Below are positions 25,794 to 34,400 of a DNA stretch of 64,000 bases, piece by piece. The notes under the pieces were generated by a model. It was not told where the DNA came from and ran no database searches. It saw only the letters and a list, made by a program, of their open reading frames with translations. The position numbers and the translations under genes were made by a program. How positions within the stretch are numbered: the first letter of the stretch is position 1; the number at the start of each line of letters is the position of its first letter. The stretch comes from Agromyces sp. LHK192 (GTDB lineage Bacteria; Actinomycetota; Actinomycetes; Actinomycetales; Microbacteriaceae), in contig NZ_CP034753.1 in assembly GCF_004006235.1 (NCBI RefSeq), positions 1,178,001 to 1,242,000 of the forward strand, written 5' to 3'.

Positions 25794-26963
25794 ATGGCCG
25801 AGATCGACGCGGGGACACCGACGTGGTTGCGCGCGCGCAACGACCGTGAGGCGTTCCGGCTGCTGCTCGAGCACGGCCCGCTCACCCGGGCGCGCCTGGG
25901 GGAGCTGTCGGGCCTGTCGAAGCCGACCGCCGCGCAGATGATCAGCCGCCTCGAACGGGTGGGCCTGATCCGTGCGGTCGGCGAGGTCTCGGCCGGCCGC
26001 GGTCCGAACGCGGTCAGCTACGGTGTGCGCACCGATCGCATCGCGGGCGTCGCGGTCGCCATGCTCAACGACGAGGCGCGCGCGACCCTGGTCGACGTGG
26101 TCGGGGCGGAGCATCCGATCGCGATCGTGCCGCACGATCGGGCCTCGCGCTCACCCGAGGGTGATGTGCGCCGCGCCGTCGAGGCGGCGTGCCGCGTCGC
26201 CGACATCGACCCCGGCGCGGTGCGGCTCGTCACCGTGGGCGTGCAGGCGGCGTACGACGCCGACGGCGACGTCATCTCGTACACCGACACGCTGCCCGGT
26301 TGGCCGGCCGTCGGTGCGCGCCGACGCATCGAACTCGCGCTCGAATCCGAGGTCGTGCTCGAGAACGACGTGAACCTCGCCGCGATGGCCGAGCGCGCAG
26401 GCGGGGCGGCGACGGATGCCTCGAGCTTCGTGCTGCTCTGGATGGGCGACGGTCTCGGCGTCGCGACCGACGTCGGCGGCCTCGTGCAGCGCGGCGCGGT
26501 CGGCGGCGCCGGCGAGATCGGCTACCTCGAGGTGCCGCGAAGCGCCGCACGGCTCGATCCCGCGGCCGAGGACTACACCGACCTGCTCGGCGGTCGCGCG
26601 GTCGCGCGACTGCTCGGCGAGCCCGGCGCGCGGCTCGCCGAGGTGCTGGCGGGCCTTCCGGAGCAGGATGGCGCACTCGCGGCGCTCGCCGACCGCGTCG
26701 CGCTCGCGGTCGTTCCCATCGTCGCGCTGATCGACCCGGAGGTCGTCGTGCTCGGCGGGCCGACCGGCGTCGCCGGGGGCGCGCGGCTGGCCGAACTCGT
26801 CGCCGAGCGCTCCGATCTCGCGATGCACCCGGGCGTGCCGATCCGGGCGAGCGGGATCGGGCCCGACGGCGTGCTGGACGGCGCCCGGCGGCTGCTCGTC
26901 GGCCGTATCCGCGACCGGCTCGAGATGCAGATCTCGACGGCGGCGATCCCGCTGGGGGCATAA
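25794..26963 (+). CDS. ROK-family transcriptional repressor
   Basis: The 389-aa protein has an N-terminal winged helix (NDREAFRLLLEHGPLTRARL, LSKPTAAQMISRLERVGLI; about residues 15-60) and a ROK domain (LVTVGVQAAYDADGDV, LENDVNLAAMAERAGGA, GAGEIGYLEVP). The ROK zinc motif CxCGxxGCxE is missing. The catalytic-type His of GEIGH is Tyr, and no N-terminal DxGGTK phosphate loop is seen, so it is a regulator without kinase activity. ROK repressors usually sense sugars. The ATG at 25794 has GGGGAGG upstream. It probably controls the transporter operon just before it. Confidence 0.88.
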   Translation: MAEIDAGTPTWLRARNDREAFRLLLEHGPLTRARLGELSGLSKPTAAQMISRLERVGLIRAVGEVSAGRGPNAVSYGVRTDRIAGVAVAMLNDEARATLVDVVGAEHPIAIVPHDRASRSPEGDVRRAVEAACRVADIDPGAVRLVTVGVQAAYDADGDVISYTDTLPGWPAVGARRRIELALESEVVLENDVNLAAMAERAGGAATDASSFVLLWMGDGLGVATDVGGLVQRGAVGGAGEIGYLEVPRSAARLDPAAEDYTDLLGGRAVARLLGEPGARLAEVLAGLPEQDGALAALADRVALAVVPIVALIDPEVVVLGGPTGVAGGARLAELVAERSDLAMHPGVPIRASGIGPDGVLDGARRLLVGRIRDRLEMQISTAAIPLGA

Positions 26964-27036
26964 CCGTTCCGTCACGATGCCCGTCGGTGGCTAGCGCAGC
27001 GGGGGCCCGTGGTCAAGAGGCATCCTCGGCTCGTCA

Positions 27037-27049
27037 TAGACTGGAAGTC
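27037..27049 (+). promoter_or_regulatory. Leaderless promoter of mqo
   Basis: TAGACT (27037-27042) is followed by 7 nt and the GTG at 27050, with no ribosome binding site, as for several other genes in the window. Confidence 0.55.
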
Positions 27050-28528
27050 GTGCATTCAGAGGAAACCGTCGACGTCGTACTCATCGGCGGGGGCATCATG
27101 AGCGCCACGCTCGGCTCCCTCCTCTCCCGGCTCCAGCCGGACTGGAGCATCAGGGTCTACGAGCGACTGGGCGAGGTCGCCCAGGAATCCTCGAACGCGT
27201 GGAACAACGCCGGCACCGGTCACGCCGCCCTCTGCGAGCTGAACTACATGCCCGAGGCGAAGGACGGCTCGGTCGATCCGGCCAAGGCCGTGAGCATCAA
27301 CGAGCAGTTCCAGATCAGCCGTCAGTACTGGGCGCACCTGGTCGAACGGGGCGACCTGCCCGAGCCGTCGTCGTTCATCAACTCGACGCCGCACATGACG
27401 TTCGTGCACGGGGCGAAGAACATCGAGTACCTGCGCAAGCGCGTCGACGCGCTCAAGGGACAGCCGCTGTTTCCGGACCTCGAGTACACCGAGGACGTCG
27501 AGCAGATCGCCGAGTGGACCCCGTTGCTCGCGAAGAAGCGCAACCCGAAGCAGAAGGTCGCCGCGACCCGCATCGCCGCGGGCACCGACGTCGACTTCGG
27601 TGCGCTGACCAGGTTCCTCTTCGACGACCTGCAGCGTCGCGGAGCCGAGGTGCACACCGACACGCAGGTGACCTGGCTCAAGCGCCGGAAGGACGGCGAG
27701 TGGGACCTGAAGCTCCGCCGTCTCGTCGGCAACACCCCCGACGCGGTTCGCGCCCGGTTCGTCTTCGTGGGTGCCGGCGGCGGGGCCCTCGCACTGCTGC
27801 AGCACTCAGGCATCCCCGAGATCGAGGGTTTCGGCGGGTTCCCGATCTCCGGCCAGTTCCTGCGCACGACGAATCCGAAGATCGTCGCGCAGCACCAGGC
27901 GAAGGTGTACGGCAAGGCCGCGGTCGGCGCCCCGCCGATGTCGGTGCCGCACCTGGACACCCGCGTCGTCGACGGCGAGACGGCACTGCTGTTCGGTCCG
28001 TACGCGGGCTTCACGCCGAAGTTCCTGAAGTCGAGCACGTGGTTCGACCTGCCGTTCTCGGTGCGCCTGCACAACCTCGGGCCGATGCTCCAGGTCGGAC
28101 TGAAGAACTTCGACCTCGTGAAGTACCTGGTCGGCGAACTGCTCGCGAGCCGCGAGGCGAAGATGAAGGCGCTGCGCGAATTCATGCCCACTGCGAAGAG
28201 CGAGGACTGGGAGCTCATCACCGCGGGTCAGCGCGTGCAGGTCATGAAGAAGGACCCGGAGCAGGGCGGCGTGCTGCAGTTCGGCACCGAGGTCATCACG
28301 GGTGCCGACGGCTCGATCGCCGGCCTGCTGGGCGCCTCGCCGGGCGCGTCGACCGCTGCGCCGATCATGCTCGACGTGCTGCGGCGCTGCTTCCCCGACC
28401 GCTTCGCCGGCTGGGAGCCGAAGATCCGCGAGATGATCCCGAACTACGGCGTGAAGCTCAACGACGACGCGGCGGTCGCGGCCGAGTCGCTCGCGGCGAC
28501 GGCGAAGGCCCTCAAGCTCGCCGCCTGA
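27050..28528 (+). CDS. mqo: Malate:quinone oxidoreductase
   Basis: The 492-aa FAD enzyme oxidises L-malate to oxaloacetate and passes electrons to menaquinone at the membrane face. Motifs: N-terminal FAD-binding VDVVLIGGGIMSATLG, then SSNAWNNAGTGHAALCELNY, FINSTPHMTFVHG, and the C-terminal GASPGASTAAPIML. Length is normal for Mqo. The GTG at 27050 is chosen although the frame is open for 287 codons further upstream, because the upstream part overlaps the ROK gene out of frame and similarity starts here. Single-gene unit. Confidence 0.96.
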   Translation: MHSEETVDVVLIGGGIMSATLGSLLSRLQPDWSIRVYERLGEVAQESSNAWNNAGTGHAALCELNYMPEAKDGSVDPAKAVSINEQFQISRQYWAHLVERGDLPEPSSFINSTPHMTFVHGAKNIEYLRKRVDALKGQPLFPDLEYTEDVEQIAEWTPLLAKKRNPKQKVAATRIAAGTDVDFGALTRFLFDDLQRRGAEVHTDTQVTWLKRRKDGEWDLKLRRLVGNTPDAVRARFVFVGAGGGALALLQHSGIPEIEGFGGFPISGQFLRTTNPKIVAQHQAKVYGKAAVGAPPMSVPHLDTRVVDGETALLFGPYAGFTPKFLKSSTWFDLPFSVRLHNLGPMLQVGLKNFDLVKYLVGELLASREAKMKALREFMPTAKSEDWELITAGQRVQVMKKDPEQGGVLQFGTEVITGADGSIAGLLGASPGASTAAPIMLDVLRRCFPDRFAGWEPKIREMIPNYGVKLNDDAAVAAESLAATAKALKLAA

Positions 28529-28561
28529 ACCGAGCACTTCCGTCTTCGCAGGTCGATCTGC

Positions 28562-28810
28562 TACAGTCGACCCCGCTATGAAGTGAGTACACCCACCGTT
28601 CCCGCGCCTGAGGCGCCGTTGACCTGTGTGGTGTACCCGTTCCGCTGATCGCGACAGCGTTGCCCGTGCACCCGTGCGTCCGGCGAAATCCCGGCGGGAG
28701 TCATCCGTTCCGCTCCCGGGCGGCCGTACCGGCCTCGCTTGCCGTGCGAACCGGTCGTCCGTCATCGACGTCGGGCGTCCGCCCGGGGGCATTCTCGCGA
28801 AAGGGCTCGC
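28562..28810 (+). promoter_or_regulatory. Promoter and attenuator-like leader of the ABC-F gene
   Basis: TACAGT at 28562-28567 is a -10 candidate. Some 10 nt later, 28578-28586 is a two-codon reading frame (Met-Lys-stop). GTACACC at 28587-28593 can pair with GGTGTAC at 28630-28636, and further GC-rich self-complementary segments lie at about 28690-28725. A leader of about 235 nt with a minimal upstream frame and competing hairpins is the usual architecture of ribosome-sensing attenuation of resistance-type ABC-F genes. The elements are seen; the mechanism is inferred. Confidence 0.5.
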
Positions 28811-30616
28811 ATGCCCGTACAGACCTTCCATTCAGATCATCTCCGGGCCGACGGACTCTCCGTCGCCTACGGCGCGCACCGCGTGTTCGCCGACCTGTCC
28901 CTGACCGTCTCCCGCGGCGAGCGCCTCGGCCTGATCGGCGAGAACGGGGTCGGCAAGTCGACCCTGCTGCGCCTGCTCGCCGGTGACGGCGAGGTCGGCG
29001 ACGAGTCGGATGCCGCATCGGATGCCGCGTCGAACACCTCGGTCGAGGCGTCGGGTTCGCTGACGCGACCTGCGCGCATCGGCCTGCTGTTGCAGGAGGT
29101 GGCGTTCGATCCCACCGACCGCATCGCCGACCTGCTCGAGCACGCCCTCGCCGAGGTGCGCGCGATCGAACGCGAACTCGACGCCGCCGCGGCCGCGCTC
29201 GCGTCGGCGACGACGTCGGATGCCGCCTCGGATACCTCGGGCGCACCGGATGCCGCGGCATCCGCTCGGTATGCCGCCGCGCTCGATGCCGCCGAGCGCG
29301 CCGAGGTGTGGTCGGCCGAGTCGCGGCGCGACGAACTCCTCGAGGGGCTCGGCGTGGCCGGCATCGACCACGGTCGCCGCATCGGCGAGGTGTCGGGCGG
29401 CCAGCGCAGCCGCTTCGCGCTCGCGGCCCTCCTGTTGCGGGCGCCCGACGCGCTGCTGCTCGATGAGCCGACGAACCACCTCGACGATGCCGCGGTGGCG
29501 TTCCTCGAGGAACGGCTTCGCGCGTGGCGCGGACCGGTCGTGTTCGCCAGTCACGACCGGGCGTTCCTCGATCGCGTCGCGACGGGGCTGCTCGACCTCG
29601 ACCCGACGGCCCGCACGGCGTCGGCCGGTGCCGGTGGCGGTGGCGGTGGCGGGGCATCCGCTGCGCCGGTCGTGGGCGCGACGGTGTTCGGCGGCGGCTT
29701 CACCGAGTTCCTCCGGGTGAAGGCCGACGAACGCGCGCGCTGGGAGCGGCGCTACGAGGACGAGCAGGACGAGCTGCGCCGGCTCCGGTTCGCGGTCGAC
29801 GAGACCGCGCGCAACGTCTCGCACGACGGGCCGATGCGCGATCGCAACAAGATGGCGTTCGGGCGTCGCGGCGATCGGGTCGAGCAGCAGGTGAGCCGGC
29901 GCGTTCGCAACGCGCTGCTCCGGCTCGAGACGCTCGACCGAGAGCAGGTGCGCAAGCCTCCGCAGCCCCTCGCGTTCGCGGGCATCCCGAGCGGATCGCA
30001 CGCGCTGGCCGACGAGGGCGGCCTGCTGATCCAGGTGTCGGATGCCTCGGTCGACGACCGCCTGCACGTCGGGGCGCTCCGCATCGAACCGACCGAGCGG
30101 CTGCTCGTGACCGGAGCGAACGGCGCCGGCAAGTCGACGCTGCTGGGCCTGCTCGCGGGCAGGACCCGGCCGACCGGCGGCGCCGTGCACCGGCGGCGCG
30201 GCCTGCGGGTCGGGCTGCTCGAGCAGGACGTGCGCTTCGCCGATCCGCATGCCTCCCCGCGCGCGCTGTACGAGCGGGCGCTGGGGGAGCGGCGCGCCCA
30301 GCAGGTGCCGTTGGCGTCGCTCGGGCTGGTGGCGCCGCGTGACGCCGATCGCCCGGTCGGCGCCCTGTCGGTCGGGCAGCAACGCCGGCTCGCGCTGGCG
30401 CTGGTGATCGCGCGGCCGCCGCACGTGTTCCTGCTCGACGAGCCGACGAACCACCTCTCGCTCGGACTCGCGACCGACCTCGAGGATGCGCTGGGCGCGT
30501 ACCCCGGCGCGGTGGTGGTCGCGAGCCACGACCGCTGGTTGCGTCGACGATGGTCGGGCGGCGAGCTGCGACTCGAGGCGGGCGAGGTGGTGGGCGCGAC
30601 GGCGGCCGTCGCGTAG
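28811..30616 (+). CDS. ABC-F family ATPase (ribosome protection type)
   Basis: The 601-aa protein has two ATPase domains and no membrane segments. First: Walker A GENGVGKST (about residue 43), signature VSGGQRSRFALA, Walker B LLLDEPTNHLDD. Second: Walker A GANGAGKST (about residue 434), signature LSVGQQRRLALA, Walker B FLLDEPTNHLS. An Ala/Ser-rich insert follows the first Walker A region, and a poly-Gly stretch occurs before the interdomain linker. Some ABC-F proteins displace ribosome-bound antibiotics, others are translation factors. The long leader favours an antibiotic-inducible role. The ATG at 28811 is chosen where similarity begins. Confidence 0.9.
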   Translation: MPVQTFHSDHLRADGLSVAYGAHRVFADLSLTVSRGERLGLIGENGVGKSTLLRLLAGDGEVGDESDAASDAASNTSVEASGSLTRPARIGLLLQEVAFDPTDRIADLLEHALAEVRAIERELDAAAAALASATTSDAASDTSGAPDAAASARYAAALDAAERAEVWSAESRRDELLEGLGVAGIDHGRRIGEVSGGQRSRFALAALLLRAPDALLLDEPTNHLDDAAVAFLEERLRAWRGPVVFASHDRAFLDRVATGLLDLDPTARTASAGAGGGGGGGASAAPVVGATVFGGGFTEFLRVKADERARWERRYEDEQDELRRLRFAVDETARNVSHDGPMRDRNKMAFGRRGDRVEQQVSRRVRNALLRLETLDREQVRKPPQPLAFAGIPSGSHALADEGGLLIQVSDASVDDRLHVGALRIEPTERLLVTGANGAGKSTLLGLLAGRTRPTGGAVHRRRGLRVGLLEQDVRFADPHASPRALYERALGERRAQQVPLASLGLVAPRDADRPVGALSVGQQRRLALALVIARPPHVFLLDEPTNHLSLGLATDLEDALGAYPGAVVVASHDRWLRRRWSGGELRLEAGEVVGATAAVA

Positions 30617-30690
30617 CGTCCTCGCACAGGGCCGTCGCACAGCGCCGTCGCGCAGGGTCGGGCGGCGCGGCATCCGTCGTCTGCTGCGCT

Positions 30691-30778
30691 CGCCCGTACT
30701 CCGGATCCCCACGCCCGGCGCGCCGTGCCCGCCCTGCTGCGGCGCGGCGCGTCGGAGGGTGCATCCGGAGTACGGGCG
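30691..30778. repeat. Palindrome with 16-nt perfect arms after the ABC-F gene
   Basis: CGCCCGTACTCCGGAT at 30691-30706 is perfectly complementary to 30763-30778, separated by 56 nt that is itself GC-rich and partly self-complementary. It lies 75 nt after the ABC-F stop and 33 nt before the SOS box, so it may end the ABC-F transcript. Confidence 0.75.
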
Positions 30779-30810
30779 TGGGCGAGGGGGCGCGGCGACT
30801 TGCAGTCGGT

Positions 30811-30826
30811 TCGAACGTATGTTCGA
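30811..30826. promoter_or_regulatory. LexA SOS box
   Basis: TCGAACGTATGTTCGA is a perfect match to the actinobacterial LexA site (TCGAAC-N4-GTTCGA). It ends 8 nt before the GTG start of the radical SAM gene and overlaps a TATGTT -10 candidate at 30818-30823, so bound LexA would block transcription. DNA-damage induction is therefore expected. Confidence 0.88.
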
Positions 30827-30834
30827 ATACGGGT

Positions 30835-32970
30835 GTGCGGTGGAGCGGGCAGGAACTCGGGGTCGATCAGGTCGACGCGCTGCCCGGCCTCGCGCGGTTG
30901 AACAACCTCGTGCGGTCGGTGCAGACGCCCGAGTTCGCCGGGATGACCTTCCACGAGGTGCTCGCGAAGTCGGCGCTCAACCACGTGCCCGGGCAATCGG
31001 CCATGCCGTTCGCCTGGACGATCAACCCGTACCGGGGATGCTCGCATGCATGTGCGTATTGCCTCGACCCGGCGACGCCGATCACCATGAGCGACGGGCG
31101 GCAGAAGCCGCTGTCGGAGATCCGGGTCGGCGACGAGGTCGTCGGCACACAACTCCAAGGCTCGTATCGCCGGTTCACGGCGTCGACCGTGCTCGCGAAG
31201 TGGACGACTCGAAAGCCCGCATATCGGATCTCGCTCGCCGACGGCACGAAGATCGTCGCGAGTGGTGATCACCGGTTCCTCACGGAGCGAGGCTGGAAGT
31301 ATGTCGTCGGCTCAGCTCGCGGCCCGGGCACGCGACCGCACCTGACGCTCAACAACTCGCTCCTCGGGTTCGGAACGCGCGGCGTAGGTGTCACGAGCAT
31401 CGAGACGAGCGAGTACATGCGGGGCTACCTGACCGGGATGATCAGGGGCGACGGAATGATGATCCGCAGGGAGTACACCCGGCGGTCGGGCGGTGGAAAC
31501 CGCGTCTCGCTGTTCCGGCTGGCGCTCGCCGACGGCGAAGGCCTCGAACGTACTGAGCGCTACCTCGCCGCATTCGGCATCAGCGTGCACCGGTACGAGT
31601 TCGCCCCCGCGACGTCGACTCGGCGCGCGATGGCCGCGATCCGGACCGCCCGCTCCGCCCACTTCGACCAGATCGTCGAGCTGATCGAATGGCCGAGTCA
31701 ACCGGGCGTCGAATGGCAGGCAGGGTTCCTTGGGGGAGTATTCGACGCAGAAGGTTCATGTAGCCGAGGAGTTCTTCGCATCGCGAATTCCGACGAGACC
31801 ATTCTCCGAGCCATCGAGGATGGGCTCGCTGCGTACTCGTTGCCGTTCGTCCGCGAGGCTCCTCGAACCAACGGCGTCGCGAATGTTCGCCTGCGTGGCG
31901 GGCTCGCGGCACGCAACGCGTTCTTCGCCGTGGCACAGCCCGCTATCACGAGGAAGATGTCTCTCCTCGGCGGTGCAGTGAAGACGATGGCCGACCTGCG
32001 GGTCGTCGCCATCGAGCAGTTGGACGGCGAGCGGGAGCTCATCGACATCACCACCACGACGGGTGACTTCATCGCGGCGGGCGTGGTGAGCCACAACTGC
32101 TTCGCCAGGCCCACGCACGAGTACCTCGACCTCGACGCGGGCGACGACTTCGACCGGCAGATCATCGTGAAGGTGAACGTCGCCGACGTCCTGAAGAAGG
32201 AGGTCGCGCGGCCGTCGTGGCGGCACGAGCCGGTGGCGCTCGGCACGAACACCGACCCCTACCAGCGCGCCGAGGGGCGGTATTCGCTCATGCCGGGCAT
32301 CATCGACGCGCTCGCGTCGAGCGGCACGCCGCTCAGCGTCCTGACGAAGGGCACGCTGCTGCGCCGAGACCTGCCGCTGCTCGCCGCCGCCGCCGAGCAC
32401 GTGCCCGTCGACCTCGCGATGTCGATCGCGGTGTACGACGACGAGTTGCAGCAGTCGGTGGAACCCGGCACCCCGTCGACGAAGGCGCGGCTGCAGACCG
32501 TCACCGCGGTCCGCGACGCAGGGTTCGACTGCGGCGTGTTCCTCATGCCGGTGCTGCCCTACCTGACCGACACGCGTGCGCACCTCGACGACGCCGTCCG
32601 CCGCGCGAAGGCCGCGGGAGCGACGCACGTCACCTGGGCGGCCCTGCACCTGCGGGGGTCGGTGAAACCGTGGTTCATGCAGTGGCTCGAGCGCGAGCAT
32701 CCCGAGCTCGTGCCGAAGTACACGTCGATGTACTACGGGCGCAACGCGTACGCGCCCAAGGCGTATCGCGCGTGGCTCGGCGAGCGGATGCGTCCGCTGC
32801 TGCGCGCGCACGGGTTGTCGACCCGAGTGCCGGATCCGGCGACCGGCGGCGTGCGGTCGAGCGCTACGGAGGGCGCAATCGAACGCGGGACGCGTGCGAC
32901 GCGGCGACCGCGAACCGCGATGGCTGCTCCCGAGTTCGCGCCACCGCCCGACCCGTCGGCACTGTTCTGA
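30835..32970 (+). CDS. Rv2578c-type radical SAM protein (SplB-related) with an in-frame intein
   Basis: The 711-aa precursor consists of a radical SAM host protein of 365 residues split by a 346-residue intein. The host part reads LPGLARLNNLVRSVQTPEFAG and INPYRGCSHACAY, continuing after the intein with CFARPTHEYLDLD. The host cluster motif CxxxCxxC uses Cys69, Cys73 and Cys422, and the third is supplied only after splicing. Later motifs (GTNTDPYQRAEG, YDDELQQSVEPGTPS) fit the family related to spore photoproduct lyase. The reaction is unknown; DNA repair is suggested by homology and the SOS box. GTG at 30835 aligns with the family start (VRWSGQEL). Confidence 0.93.
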   Translation: MRWSGQELGVDQVDALPGLARLNNLVRSVQTPEFAGMTFHEVLAKSALNHVPGQSAMPFAWTINPYRGCSHACAYCLDPATPITMSDGRQKPLSEIRVGDEVVGTQLQGSYRRFTASTVLAKWTTRKPAYRISLADGTKIVASGDHRFLTERGWKYVVGSARGPGTRPHLTLNNSLLGFGTRGVGVTSIETSEYMRGYLTGMIRGDGMMIRREYTRRSGGGNRVSLFRLALADGEGLERTERYLAAFGISVHRYEFAPATSTRRAMAAIRTARSAHFDQIVELIEWPSQPGVEWQAGFLGGVFDAEGSCSRGVLRIANSDETILRAIEDGLAAYSLPFVREAPRTNGVANVRLRGGLAARNAFFAVAQPAITRKMSLLGGAVKTMADLRVVAIEQLDGERELIDITTTTGDFIAAGVVSHNCFARPTHEYLDLDAGDDFDRQIIVKVNVADVLKKEVARPSWRHEPVALGTNTDPYQRAEGRYSLMPGIIDALASSGTPLSVLTKGTLLRRDLPLLAAAAEHVPVDLAMSIAVYDDELQQSVEPGTPSTKARLQTVTAVRDAGFDCGVFLMPVLPYLTDTRAHLDDAVRRAKAAGATHVTWAALHLRGSVKPWFMQWLEREHPELVPKYTSMYYGRNAYAPKAYRAWLGERMRPLLRAHGLSTRVPDPATGGVRSSATEGAIERGTRATRRPRTAMAAPEFAPPPDPSALF
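31060..32097 (+). mobile_element. Intein with LAGLIDADG homing endonuclease
   Basis: The element encodes 346 residues, precursor residues 76-421. It begins with Cys (CLDPATPITMSDG, block A) and has block B ASGDHRFLTERGW. Two LAGLIDADG motifs follow, YLTGMIRGDG (198-207) and FLGGVFDAEG (298-307), with both catalytic acids present. The element ends VVSHN before a +1 Cys. All residues needed for class 1 splicing are visible and the endonuclease looks intact, so it may still be mobile. The insertion point is directly before the third iron-sulfur cysteine codon. Confidence 0.95.
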
Positions 32971-32992
32971 GCTCGATCTGCCGGTGACCGGC

Positions 32993-33012
32993 GTCCCGGC
33001 CTGAGCCGGGAC
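32993..33012 (+). terminator. Terminator after the radical SAM gene
   Basis: A perfect 8-bp stem (GTCCCGGC/GCCGGGAC) with a CTGA loop lies 22 nt after the stop codon. The only other gene nearby reads away in the same direction from its own promoter. Confidence 0.6.
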
Positions 33013-33134
33013 CGTTCATCGCCGCAATACCGCCGTTCGTCGATCCGGGTCCGCACATCCGACGTTCGCGAGCGCCGGCGCCGATCCCGATGCCATACTT
33101 CTGGCGACAGAGGTATTCCGGAGGACACGGACAC

Positions 33135-34400
33135 ATGGCGCTGGGGCTGCCCGAGCAACAGGCGCGTACGACGCTCAGCCGCGGGCTCAATCGCGCAGCG
33201 CAGTCGGCGGCGTTCTTCTGCCTGCTCGGCACGATGGCACTCGCCGTGGTGTCGACGATCGACTTCGACATCGACGGCCGCCTCGTCGTGCTTCCCGCCG
33301 CCGTCGTGATGATCGCGGCACTCCTGCTCGTGATGTTCCGACCGCGCCTGCTCAGCATCATGGTGTTCTTCGCGGTCGGCGTCGCGACGGTGTTCGGGTT
33401 CACGGTGCTCGCGCTCCAACCCGATTCGCCGTTCCCGGAGATCGACAATCCGATCATCTCGCTCCCGATCGCGGCGATGGTGCTCGTCGGCGGGACGAGC
33501 GCCGGCACCGGCATCGCGCTCCTCTGGACGGTGCTCGGCTTCGTGCTCGGCGAGGCCGCGGTGGTCGCCGGCTGCCTCGTCGCCGACTTCCCTTGGCAGC
33601 TGAGCGCGGTGCCCGCGATGGTGCTGGTGCTCGTGGTCGTGGCCCGCACGTACGACGGACTGACGAGGAGCGCGCATCCGCGCGACCACGCGCGACTCGA
33701 CGAGGCGAGCCGGCAGGCGAGGGAGGTCAGCGTCCATCACGACTACGAGGTTCGCGCCCTCGCCCGCCTCAACGACATCGCCATGAGCCACCTCATGGAG
33801 ATCGCGGCGAACGGGTCGGGTCGGGTCGACGAGGCGTTGCGGTCGGGTATCCGGCGCGATCTGGAGCTGATCATCGGGCGGGACTGGGCGATGGACCGCC
33901 CCGCCGCCGAACCCGCGCCCGAGCCCGCCCCCGACTCCGCATCGGGCGTCGATGCCGGCGCCGGCATCGGCCACGGCCCGACCATGCCGGCCGACGACGG
34001 CACCGACGCCGGCGCGGCGTTGCCGAGGGCGTCGGAGGCAGCCGTCACGGCCGGCATCCGCGTGCGGACGACGGGATCGCCGCAGGTCGTCGGCCTCCTC
34101 CGCGAGGAGCGGCGCTTCGCGCTCGATGCCGCGGTGGCACAGTGCTTCGTGAACGTGGGGCGGCATGCCGGCGTCGACGACGTCGAGTTGCTCGTCGGGC
34201 TCGGCGGCGGCGAGGTGACGATCGCCGTCATCGATTCGGGTGCGGGGTTCGATCTCGCGTCCGTGCCGAGCGACCGGATCGGCATCCGCACGTCGATCGT
34301 CGGCAGGATGGAACAGGTCGGGGGCACCGCCCGGATCTGGTCGACCGTGGGCGTCGGCACGACCATCGTCCTGGCGGTACCGACGGAGGTGCCCGGATGA
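33135..34400 (+). CDS. Membrane sensor kinase-like protein with HATPase but no clear H-box
   Basis: The 421-aa protein has five to six N-terminal membrane segments (about residues 20-175) and a helical segment (SVHHDYEVRALARLNDIAMSHL). A long Pro/Ala/Asp-rich linker leads to a C-terminal HATPase_c domain (AVAQCFVNVGRHAGVDDVEL as N box, IDSGAGFDL as G1, GTTIVLAVP at the end). The usual NarL-type dimerisation motif with the phospho-accepting His is not recognisable. The ATG at 33135 is preferred because GGAGG precedes it; an upstream ATG at 33090 lies inside the presumed promoter (CATACT). It is coupled to the next gene by an ATGA overlap. Confidence 0.72.
   Translation: MALGLPEQQARTTLSRGLNRAAQSAAFFCLLGTMALAVVSTIDFDIDGRLVVLPAAVVMIAALLLVMFRPRLLSIMVFFAVGVATVFGFTVLALQPDSPFPEIDNPIISLPIAAMVLVGGTSAGTGIALLWTVLGFVLGEAAVVAGCLVADFPWQLSAVPAMVLVLVVVARTYDGLTRSAHPRDHARLDEASRQAREVSVHHDYEVRALARLNDIAMSHLMEIAANGSGRVDEALRSGIRRDLELIIGRDWAMDRPAAEPAPEPAPDSASGVDAGAGIGHGPTMPADDGTDAGAALPRASEAAVTAGIRVRTTGSPQVVGLLREERRFALDAAVAQCFVNVGRHAGVDDVELLVGLGGGEVTIAVIDSGAGFDLASVPSDRIGIRTSIVGRMEQVGGTARIWSTVGVGTTIVLAVPTEVPG

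Noticed and set aside
26189..27049. Upstream extension of the mqo frame by 287 codons
   Set aside because: It overlaps the ROK gene in another frame and is Arg-rich; Mqo similarity and the leaderless promoter both point to GTG at 27050.
30550..30834. Upstream extension of the radical SAM frame
   Set aside because: It runs through the palindrome and the SOS box, and the family N-terminus aligns with GTG at 30835.
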